Positions 55,255-64,000 of a DNA stretch of 64,000 nucleotides are shown here, one piece after another (the stretch's first letter is position 1; the number at the start of each line of letters is the position of its first letter). The position numbers and the translations under genes are program-made. Below the pieces are notes generated by a model. The model worked only from the letters and a program-made list of their open reading frames with translations. It was not told where the DNA came from and did no database searches. Origin of the DNA: Amorphophallus konjac (taxonomy: Eukaryota > Streptophyta > Magnoliopsida > Alismatales > Araceae); NCBI GenBank assembly GCA_022559845.1, contig CM040127.1:37534708-37598707 (forward strand), written 5' to 3'.

Positions 55255-58200
55255 TGTAGCGCCCCAAAATTTATATAAATAATTTATGAATTATTTATGG
55301 AATTTTCTGGAATTTATCAGGAATCTATAAGGGCTAAATAGATTAACAAATGGATTAATGAATTAATAAGTCATTTATGAGGCCCAATTATGTTAAACAA
55401 TTAATCTAACCGATTTAAGTAAGACCCAAAAGGTTTAAGGACCTAGCCCATTAAGTTTGGCCCATATTCTAGAAGGTTACTTAGCCTATTTACGGATTTT
55501 TAGGATAAATATCATTTTTATAGATAATTATGTGGATAAACAAACAAAATAGTTTGAATTTTATTGAATTCTGCGCACGTGGGATGTAGCGGTCTATCGT
55601 GCGACCGCCACAGTCAGGTAACGCGCCTAACATCGACCGTTACGCTCTGTAAGTTTCGTGAAGTGAAGAACAAGCAAAAAGATTAGATTTTTACTAGCCT
55701 ATCACTTTAGGATCGAGATGGGAGGACTAGTAAACGTGTTAAGGACTCTCAGAAGTCGATCTAAGCTTTAATAAGGACTCTAGAATTGATCTAATCCTCA
55801 AACCCTAACCAAAACTCTATAAATAGAACCCAGTTCTGAACTGAGCGACCCTTACTTTTGGCTTGTGAAGAATCAAGGTAAGAAGATAGAATCTCGGGTA
55901 AGTTCTTTAGAGTATTTTGTTCCTTATACTTTAGACTAACTACCCTCAAAATTTTATGTTAGGAGGTCGAGTATCCAAGGAGTTAGGATCTTCTAAAGTT
56001 GCTTGTTTCATCACACCAACCTAGGAAATTATGCAACGGGGTGTTGAAGATCAAGGAATTAGGACGCCTAAACGACGTAATTAGAATTAGATGCCTTAGA
56101 AATTTTTGTTCCCAATAGTTTCATCTTCTTAACCTCCAAATTTCACGTCCTTGGGTCAAGAGGTTGAGGAGTTAGAGCGACGTGAAGTTGCTGAAAGAGC
56201 ACAGGAAGAAAAGAACTAGGACGATCATTGAAGACCCAAAATTAGAAGTTTAAAGCTCAGTTAAGAGGTAGGTTATCTCATGAATGGCAAAAACACATTG
56301 TTAGGAGTAAAAGCCCTCTTGATTTGCTCGATTTCATGGTTTATATGTAGAGAACTTCATGTTTTACTAGATTCATGCACTTGTATGTCATGCATGCCTA
56401 TTCTTAGCCCTAACTAAGTTAAAATGGAATCTTCTTGTTAATTCACAGAAAATCCTATGCATATTGTTAGTTTAGCCTCCGTTCTATCATGTGGAAGTTT
56501 ATATATGATTTCCAGACATGATGTGAGTTAAAACCTTAGAATCTTCTTGTTCTATTTACTGTCAACAGTGCTCTGACGGATTACACTTAGACCGTCACAT
56601 GAATGTAACGGCCTTACGATAACCCGTCACACTCTCTGTGTGTTTAAATTGTTCTGTTGTCTCTAACGCACCACAGCAGGAGCGTTACAATACTGTAATG
56701 GCCCCTCAACAAACCGTCACATGGGCTGTAACGCGCCTATGCTAGACAGTTAGAAAACTGTTTTCAGTCAACTCGAGATGGAATGGAAATTAGTCAAGTC
56801 TATTTATAAAATAAGCCTAGTTATCTAAGTTTTAACCTGTTTTCATTAACCTGGAGTTATTTATTGGTTCATGATAGGAATGGCATGTTCAAGCATTTTT
56901 TAGTTATTTTATTGATACATGTTAATTTCATTGACTAAACTCTATAGTTTGTATTTAAATCATGATTTTTAAAATATTGAAGGAGTTTTTACCATGATTT
57001 CACATTGTTACACAGTCTCTCTCCATCTATAGAGTCAAGTTCTCTAAGTACATGGCGTATATTCCGATATATGGCCATTAGTTTACACTTTGCACTATAG
57101 GAACATATTCTTGAACATGAGGACCTCTCTATTGGATATTCCTTCCAATGGATTAGGAAATCTTGTTTCAAGGCCTCCGTAATTCTCTGCGAGCCTGGGA
57201 TTCCCACTAGGACGCCGAGTTGGTTGTACCATGAAAGCCCAATTACTAGAAAGCACTATCGAAGTTTCTAGTTCTGGTATGTAATGGATCTAGATTGGAC
57301 CGTCATGATGATATAACGGCCCAATAAATGACCGTCACATATACTGAGTCTATTTTATTGCTTCCGGATTCAGATCATTGTAACGGCCCAATACTGGAGC
57401 GTCACGTTATGTAACGGCCCAGTATAAGACCGTCATAGTTCTATATTTCGTTAACCCGAGGTTTGACCAAGGGGTTGATATTCTAAAGTTCCTAGATGGA
57501 TTATTGATGGTCTAGGACTTGTCATATTGTCTAAAGAAACTTAATTTAAATTATGAAAGTTAAGAAATGTACTGTTATGCTGTCGAATTATTTCCATAAG
57601 CATAACCTTGTTTTAAGTCATTCTTGACCTCGCGTTTCTTCATTGAAGCATTCATTCAATTGAATTATTGTCATCATGAACTTATTGGAATTGTATATTC
57701 TTGGCCATATTTTATTACTTGAAACATGGAAATAGTTTGATTTATACTTGAAGATGCGATCGAGCACTGATTGTGTTCAAGGGCTCTATGCTAGTCCCCT
57801 CGGCTGATTGTCGGAAACATACTATTATAAACCATGGGGTATGATGCTACTGGCGTCGCATTACGCTGTGAGTACTTTCTCTATAAATAAGTGAAAATCC
57901 ACAGGAATCGTGAAAAATACTTGTACATGACTTTCTTGCTTGTTACATGATATTCCACAGAAATTCACCAAATACTTGCTCATAAGCAAAAGATGTTTGG
58001 ATGATGACTACGTGGTATTGCTAGTACATTCTTGATACATTCTTGTTCATGAAAGGCCAATATCATGTTCTTGTTACATTCTTGTTGGTTCATAATTGCT
58101 CTCATTCTATCTTAACGATCATCTTGGTTACTTTGGATTATTCGGTTGATTTATCGCATTTCGCATGCTTTTACCTTATTTCTCTAGAGCTAAAAATGTT

Positions 58201-58629
58201 AATTACTTTAATAGTGCCAATCATGTTGATGCGAAGATACCTACTGGGTAAGTGTGCTCATTACCTATTTCCAATCTTTTTCAGGAGATGGAAGTGATTC
58301 AAATTCGGATTCGAGTTATACAAGTAGCGGGTCCGAGAGTGAATAAAGAATGAGTGAAGACTTAGGAAGTCTATATTGTTTAGATTGAGTCTATGTAATT
58401 TTCTATTTTCTTGAGTCTAGTATGATGAAGAAAATTGATTTAGTAATTATAATTGAGTATGTGAGTATTAATGAAATAAGTTAAAGTTTGATTAAATAAT
58501 TGTGCAATTGCATTCTTATGTGTGATTGTCTTGTGCTCTGATCGTTCTTACTTGCAAGAGGCTTACCATGCCGGCTGTTTGCGTTCCTTGACCTAGTCTT
58601 CCGCTGTAATAAAGGCTCGGGACGTGACA
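55255..58629 (+). repeat. Element D 3' LTR (3375 bp)
   Basis: It runs TGTAGCGCCCC...GACGTGACA. TATAAATA is at 55818-55825. It holds the uninterrupted version of the site into which Harbinger inserted in the other LTR (55900-55915). The right flank is ctggc. Confidence 0.92.
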
Positions 58630-59338
58630 CTGGCTCAGTAGGGGTCACGCGGATCCCCACTGGAAACAACGAAGTAACACGCTAAACAGCGCTAAACAGT
58701 AAAGCAGGAAAAGCAGGAGCAACAGCAGTACTAACTACAGAAGTAAAGCTGTAAAAAGCAGGAGTAAGAAGGAGTAAGAACCACTAAAGAAAAGGGTAAA
58801 GTCATACTAACCAGAATCACGGTCGCCGACCAAACCACGGGTCTCTAAGCTACTCCAACGGCAACAGAAAGGCGAACCCTGATCTCACAAAGTCAGGCGT
58901 TACCGATCCGTCGACCAAGCACAAGTTCTATAGCTGAAGCCTACAGAAACAGGCAAAAAGCCCTAGAAAAGACCTATGCAGGCAAAGGCATGAACATACA
59001 CGAGCTCACCGTCGTGTACGCTACACAAGACTGGACCTCGAGTAAAGCCATATACAGGTTACTCGGAAACCAATGACGAAAAGAGACGTCATGAGACACG
59101 AGAATCACTAGAGTCATGCGCCAAGTGACAAGAGCACCTTCTCACATGAAGAACAGCCAGATGCATCCACTGACGTCTTACACTGCGCCACAAGTATCTC
59201 CCACACACCTGGAACGGCGGTAACTGAGACACTCACAGAATCGAGTACAAGGAACAGCAGTAACGAGTGACTAGTTAGGGTCACGCTCGTCAGTGCTCGT
59301 CCAACCGTCCCTGACCACGTGTGCACACATGTGGAATG
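58630..59338 (-). repeat. Gypsy LTR fragment related to LTRs A-C, reverse orientation
   Basis: Read on the minus strand, CACACGTGGTCAGGGACGGTTGGAC...GCGTGACCCTAACTAGTCACT and GTGTAAGACGTCAGTGGATG follow the order of the 3' third of LTRs A, B and C (for example 5791-5970), with many differences. It is cut by element D at one side and by AT-rich DNA at the other. Confidence 0.75.
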
Positions 59339-59667
59339 ATTATTTTTAATTTATTTTATTTATTTATTTACTTATTTATTTGTTAGTTTATTAGGCGTGC
59401 CAGTCACCGGAGTGACGATTTATTATACGCTCGATCTGACTTGGTCAGTCGATTGTGAGGTCCGTGTCGGGACCAGAAGTCTGTCATACCATAAAGGCTT
59501 TGACGTTAATTATGCCCTTCCAAAGAATGACAACCCTTGATTAATCGCCAAAGTAGAAGAGCCCCAGGGGCAAAACCAATGTGATAGGTATGCTCATTCA
59601 TTTGCAGGATAGAAGGTGCATGCAGATGATCATGCGATGCAAGATATGATATATTAATACACGGCGT
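59339..59667. other. Low-complexity TTTA-rich stretch and unassigned sequence
   Basis: TTATTTATTTATTTACTTATTT runs at 59347-59385, then unassigned sequence with no coding signal. Confidence 0.6.
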
Positions 59668-59900
59668 AAATCCGACAGCATATCCCCTTATCTTAGACTA
59701 TGCCAAGTGGGAATATAGGACATCCATCTACGGAGTACCGAGATGGAAGCCAAAAGAAAGATGGGCGTAGCCCGAGATCCAAGAGGATCAGAATACAGCG
59801 GGACGATGTCCACTCATCGTAGCATATATTGATATCCCCTTGAAGAGACCATAGGAGAACATGCAGTGGCAGAACTCCATAGGCCAGTAGGGTTGCAAAA
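59668..59900 (+). repeat. Direct repeat, copy 1 (partner 60664-60898)
   Basis: About 233 bp, including gacatccatctacggagt and agcccgagatccaagaggat, matches the partner at high similarity, with a spacing of about 1 kb. Both copies lie upstream of the Tat-type gag, probably in its LTR. Confidence 0.9.
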
Positions 59901-60663
59901 TAAACATCATACTCGGTAGAATGTAAGGGATTAACCCCATTATTGTAGCTCCCATGGATTCGAGTAGAAAACTATTACTCCTCCCCGGGATAGTATAGGG
60001 TTCTGAACGAAGGATAATAAAGCTCAGAGCGCTGGGATTCAAGGTTCATCAGCGGTTGCTGGATGAGGGAATTAATGGGCATAGAGATCAGCTCTGGAGG
60101 GCATCGGCATGACGGGGACTCGGCGCGATGAGGACTCGGCGCGGAGGCAAACCGGCGTGGGAATAGGGTTATGGGGCCTCGGCGTGCTGGCATCTCAGCA
60201 CGGGCAATCGTCAGCGCGCCCGCCACTCGGTGCGAAACCCGCGCCAAGAGAGCACCGCGCCGGGAGGTAATTAGGGCGCCGATAGGGAAAATTTTGAGGA
60301 TTTAGATCTTTATAAGGTTATGGATTGTGGGGGTTTCAAGAAGGCTAGAGGGTACTGAAGACCAGTTTCAGACAGCTCATCCCGAGGGAAGCAGGGGTTC
60401 CAATGGGTTCTGGAAAGATTGATTCATGGGCTCTAGTGCTGATGTTTAGGTAAGCTGAAAGGGGAGAGGAAATTCATCCACAGAAGGTCTAGGGAGACCA
60501 TGTGACTATCAATGGGAAATCTCATAATGATTATATTCCCCTTTGTACAGTGGACAAAGGGCCATGAGATAGTCTGTCTCAGATCTCTGCCACACAGCAG
60601 GGGGTTAATTCATCAGTTTAACGAAAAACATCACACGATATGACAAAGCAAGGATCGTGAATG

Positions 60664-60898
60664 AATTTCGGTAGCATCTCCCCTTATTTTGGACTGTGCC
60701 AAAAGGGGAGTATATGACATCCATCTACGGAGTGCCGAGATGGAAGCCAAAAGAAAGATGGGCATAGCCCGAGATCCAAGAGGATCAGAATTCAGCGGGA
60801 CAGTGTCCACTCATCGTGGCACCTCATTAATATTCCCCTAAAGGGACTAGCGGAGAACATGCAGTGGCAGAACTCCGTAGCCCGGTGGGGTGATCAAA
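60664..60898 (+). repeat. Direct repeat, copy 2 (partner 59668-59900)
   Basis: The same block as copy 1, with substitutions and small indels. It separates a GC-rich passage (60060-60280) from the promoter-proximal part of the putative LTR. Confidence 0.9.
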
Positions 60899-61691
60899 AA
60901 AATCTAAAATGGAGAGGGGGATTTCTGTAGCCCATCTAAAAGCAGCCGAACTAGGTCCATCAGGACCCAACAAGGCTCAGCTCATTTCAAGTGACAGCCC
61001 CGTAGCGCCCACTTAGAATAAAAGGCCCAATAAGCTCACTCGGGATCACACCCTTCCTTGGCGGCCCTTAGGCTCAGAAGGCCAGAGCGTCGGTCAGAAC
61101 GGAGGAAGATCCATGCCTGAGTTATCCCCTCTCTGGGATAGAGGCAAGCGCTCAACGCCTACTCCGCCCTATCTCCACCCGAGCTATGTCTATCACCCGG
61201 ACAGGGTTGGCATCCTTCATGCTTCGGTTTAACCGACGATTTCTTATCCACGCTGCCGTTGAGAGCCCTTTATGAGCAGGAGTTTATGATGATAAGGGAC
61301 CCATGATCCCTCAAGGCTATAAAGATCCCACGATGAGGACGTAAAGATCCCACGTTGAGGACGTAACGCCCGTCTGAAACCCCACAGCTTACGGGACTCA
61401 TGAAGCCAATGCACTATATAAACCTGAGACTCCCTCCAATGAAAGGTAAGGGCAATACACCCCTAACACTCCCTGAGCAGGAACCACTTCACCACCTTGG
61501 TGTAGGGGGATCTCGTGCACCTCTCTTATCTTCCCCTCATATATTCCACCATTGCTCTACTGACTTAAGCATCGGAGGGTTTTCCCTAGGGAACCTACCC
61601 TGGGCCCCCTGATCCGTTTCCCTTTCTTTACAGTTCACTATTCGGTGATCGTCTACCCCGCTCAGGAGCTACGCGAGATGACGCCCCTTCA
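60899..61691 (+). repeat. Putative 3' portion of the 5' LTR of Tat-type element E
   Basis: The segment ends ...CCCCTTCA just before the primer site. A TATA box (TATATAAA, 61415-61422) lies about 270 bp before its end, and a 22-bp unit AAAGATCCCACGATGAGGAC(GT) is repeated twice at 61321-61364. The LTR start cannot be fixed because the other LTR is beyond the window; it may lie as far left as about 59.5 kb. Confidence 0.55.
61415..61422 (+). promoter_or_regulatory. TATA box of element E
   Basis: TATATAAA in the context gcactatataaacctgag, with a CT-rich leader downstream. Confidence 0.6.
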
Positions 61692-61693
61692 TC

Positions 61694-61710
61694 TGGCGCT
61701 GTCTGTGGGA
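61694..61710 (+). promoter_or_regulatory. Primer binding site region of element E
   Basis: TGGCGCTGTCTGTGGGA resembles the TGGCGCC.. primer sites of Athila/Tat-group elements and differs from the tRNA-Met site of elements A, C and the TRIM. Confidence 0.6.
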
Positions 61711-61728
61711 AACGACCGAAGAGCCAGT

Positions 61729-63337
61729 ATGGTGCAAAGAAGTTCGGGGAGGAGGTCCGCAGGTGATAGGGGAAAGGCCATGGTGGGGGCAGGAGAAGGC
61801 CCCTCTCAAGCCTCACAAAATCCCCCCTCCAATGCCAGCACTCCCGCCGACGGACTGCCCCCTCCCGCCGTGGCGGTGGAGGTACCACTTAACGGCGGCG
61901 CCGACGCTTTCTAGGCCCTCAACGTGAATCTGGATGTCCTCGTGGAACTCATGAGGACTCAGGAGGCCAGGGATGGAAGGTCACGCGCCCCTCCAGAAAG
62001 CCCCCCCCCCCCCCCCCCCCCCCCCGCGAGAACGTGTCCCAACACACCGCCGGAGGTCTCTTCATCCTCCGAGGGCAGCAGCTTATTCGCAACAAAACAG
62101 GAGGACCTTCACAAGCTCCCCCTCCGGAGCAAGAGGCCTCCTCCACACCGAAATGAGGGAAACCTGGGGCACGCCGTCTGCACCCGGAGACCGAAGTCCC
62201 CGGGGAGCACCCGGACAGCCCTCCCAGCCCCACGGCGCAGCAACAGCCGGAGTTATCCCTCCATCTACGAGAGTTCGAAAGGCACTTTGCAGCATAGGAG
62301 CGCACCTTACGAGCCTTGCAGAAGACCTCTCCGCCAGAGGACGAGGAGAGATCCCTGTTCTCTGACTATATCTTGAAGGCAGAGGTATCTCCCAGAACCT
62401 CCATCCCGACCTTCAAGCCTTACAACGGCTAAGGCGACCCGGCCGACCACTTCGAAATCTTCGACGCCCTGATGACCCTTCACAGGGCGTCCGACCCCAT
62501 CAAGTGCCGAGCTTTCGCGACCACCCTGGTCCAAGGCACCCAAGCAAGGTTCCGGGCCCTCGCCCCCGGATCCATCTGAGACTTCAAGCAGTTTGGGCGA
62601 GTGTTCAAGGAGAGTTTCACCGGCAGCGGCCCCCCGAGGTCGGTAGCGGGGCTTTTGGCTCTCAAACAGGCGCAAGGGGAAAGACTCCGGGCTTATATCA
62701 ACCGATTCAAATCGGAAGCCCTGAGAATCCCCCGCCTGGATGTAGCCTTGGCCATAACCGCGCTGACCGGAGGCACCCGGGACGAGAACCTCCGCTGCGA
62801 ACTTGTCCTCCACCCTCCCTCGACCCTTGCCGAGCTAGTGACTCTGCCCTTGCGCCATGCTGAGTGTGAAGAAGTTCTCAGTGCATGCCGAGGCGCAACC
62901 GGCTCGGGTCGGGAGGGGGACAAGAAGCGAGCACCCGAGTCAAGCTCGGGCCCAGGAAAGAGGCGGAACCGAGACGGGGAGCACAAAGAACCGTCCCGAA
63001 AGTACGAGCGGTACACTCCCTTAACCGCTCTAGTGTACGAAATATATGAAGACATCAAAGGCTCGGGCCTCTTCCGCCAACCCGAGCCAATGAGGTCGAA
63101 AAGTCGCAATCGCAGCAAGCACTGGCTGTTCCACAGCGATCACGGGCACCACACCGGCGATTGCCACCAGCTGCAGGATGAGATCGAGCACCTCGTCCGC
63201 CAGGGACACCTATCTCGGTTCGTGGCCGGGCATAAGGAAGACCGAGGCGCCCCAGAAGAAATCGACAACGCCCCTCGCGGGGTCCATATCAACGTCATCG
63301 TCGGAGGAGCTACATCAGGGGGAGACAGTGGCTGAGG
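61729..63337 (+). pseudogene. Tat-type gypsy gag, degenerate
   Basis: Starts MVQRSSGRRSAGDRGKAMV. Later segments match Tat/Ogre-group gag: PADHFEIFDALMTLHRASDP, IKCRAFATTLVQGTQARFR, FKESFTGSG, LLALKQAQGERLRAYINRF and WLFHSDHGHHTGDCHQLQDE near 63120-63180. Stops interrupt it at 61912-61914, near 62433 and 62577, and at 63334-63336, and frame changes occur around the poly-C run at 62001. A Cys/His knuckle is poorly preserved. The element is inactive. Confidence 0.85.
62001..62025 (+). repeat. Poly-C run of 25 bases inside gag
   Basis: Uninterrupted C run in a proline-rich part of gag. Length is likely to vary, and assembly may be uncertain here. Confidence 0.9.
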
Positions 63338-63980
63338 AAGGAAGCGTCATGCTGAGCGGGCGAGTCGAGCCATTGAGCCTCCCAAGGCCCCGCCAAGTGA
63401 GCCTCAAGTCATAGTCTTCTCCGACCAAGACCTGGAAGGGCTGACCACCCCGCATGACAACGCCCTAGTCATATCGGCCACGATAAACCATTGTAACGTA
63501 GACAGGATTCTAGTTGACAATGGGAGTGCCCCTGATGTATTATCTTATGATTGTTTCCTTAAGATGGGGGAGGATCCGTCTAAACTCCGCCCGATCTGAA
63601 CCCCTCTTTGCGGGTTCAATGGCCAGGCCACTTATTCCGAGGGAGCCCTAAGCCTGCCGGTTACTCTCGGCACCCCACCCAAAACTGTTACGGTCATGGT
63701 GGACTTCATAGTGATCAAAGGTATGATAGCATACAACACCATCTTCGGCCGAGGAATCCTCAGCCGAACGAAAGCGGTGCCCTCTACCTATCACCAAAAG
63801 ATGAAGTTCCCCACCAAAAATGGGTTGGGGGAAATCCGAGGTAACCAGGCCACGGCCAGAAGGTGCTACAACATCTCGGTAGAGGCCACAAGGCCGGACG
63901 GGAAGAATAAGGGCCCCCGGGAAGTCGAAGAAAAATCCGCAACCGCCGAACCTGGAGGTGAATTGCTACGGTTTTTCTAA
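63338..63980 (+). pseudogene. Tat-type gypsy protease region of pol, degenerate
   Basis: The frame continues from gag with VIFSDQDLEGL, the protease centre RILVDNGSAPDVLSYDCF (usually D.GSS.D.L), a stop at 63597-63599 after KLRPI, and then LPVTLGTPPKTVTVMVDFIV, YNTIFGRGILSRTKAVPSTY and MKFPTKNGLGEIRGNQ. This is the characteristic protease layout of Tat elements. The frame ends at 63978-63980, just where the window ends, probably by frameshift; RT is beyond the window. Confidence 0.85.
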
Positions 63981-64000
63981 ACGATGACCCGACCCTAGGG

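Larger units (their letters stand above)
29151..58629 (+). mobile_element. Element D: Tekay/Del-like gypsy chromovirus, degenerate, split by a Harbinger insertion
   Basis: The 5' LTR is in two parts (29151-29750 and 49066-51777), then pol (51778-55254) and an intact 3' LTR (55255-58629). Joined, the left LTR is about 3.3 kb against 3375 bp on the right. The first ~50 bp of the left LTR are missing at the junction with the SIRE element. The primer binding site and nearly all of gag are deleted. The interruption is the ~19.3 kb Harbinger-plus-C insertion. Confidence 0.9.

Noticed and set aside
61949..62305. 118-codon minus-strand frame over Tat gag
   Set aside because: It contains the poly-C run read as poly-Gly and is antisense to recognisable gag segments.

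Overview
The window looks like repeat-rich heterochromatin of a large seed-plant genome, probably an angiosperm. The evidence is plant-type Ty3/gypsy chromoviruses with very long LTRs, a Ty1/copia element of SIRE type, a Tat-type gypsy element, a PIF/Harbinger DNA transposon, a TRIM, MITEs, and remnants of plant LRR receptor-like pseudokinases of the IMK2 type. I cannot name the species. Almost everything is transposon or transposon relic. No intact host gene is visible.

Layout. 1-6779: a non-autonomous gypsy element ('A'; partial 5' LTR, ~2.9 kb internal region with no recognisable genes, full 3' LTR) inserted in a copia element whose 3' half is at 6780-8525, followed by a TRIM (8529-8835). 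8836-18756: the only gene-like island. It holds two tandem, truncated IMK2-type pseudokinase copies on the minus strand, an orphan GC-rich first exon with a TATA box, and a ~1.24 kb block present twice that carries a coiled-coil pseudogene and a MITE. A degenerate BED zinc finger and a CCACC-rich minisatellite complete it. 18757-21170: a solo LTR ('B') with a perfect 5-bp target duplication. 21230-29150: a 5'-truncated SIRE-type copia element on the minus strand. 29151-58629: a gypsy element 'D' whose 5' LTR is split by a ~19.3 kb insertion. That insertion (29756-49065) is a PIF/Harbinger transposon, which is itself split by a complete, very young gypsy element 'C' (38690-48947) with an almost open gag-pol. 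58630-59338: a minus-strand LTR fragment related to A-C. From about 59.7 kb to the end: a degenerate Tat-type gypsy element 'E' that runs out of the window.

Relative ages can be read from the nesting. D and the SIRE element are oldest here, Harbinger jumped into D's 5' LTR, and C then jumped into Harbinger. C's two LTRs differ at only about ten of 2678 positions by eye, whereas A's LTRs differ at about 17 of the 638 positions that can be compared.

Two observations stand out. First, LTRs of different families (A, B, C, D and the copia SIRE) each carry an array of short GC-rich imperfect palindromes. In A, B and C the LTR ends are conserved and only the palindrome array in the middle is exchanged. 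Second, the Harbinger element carries a third small gene between its Myb-like and transposase genes. It encodes a domain resembling the N-terminal domain of RNase H1 / caulimovirus viroplasmin, followed by a hydrophobic C-terminal anchor. Each of the three Harbinger genes has one visible premature stop.
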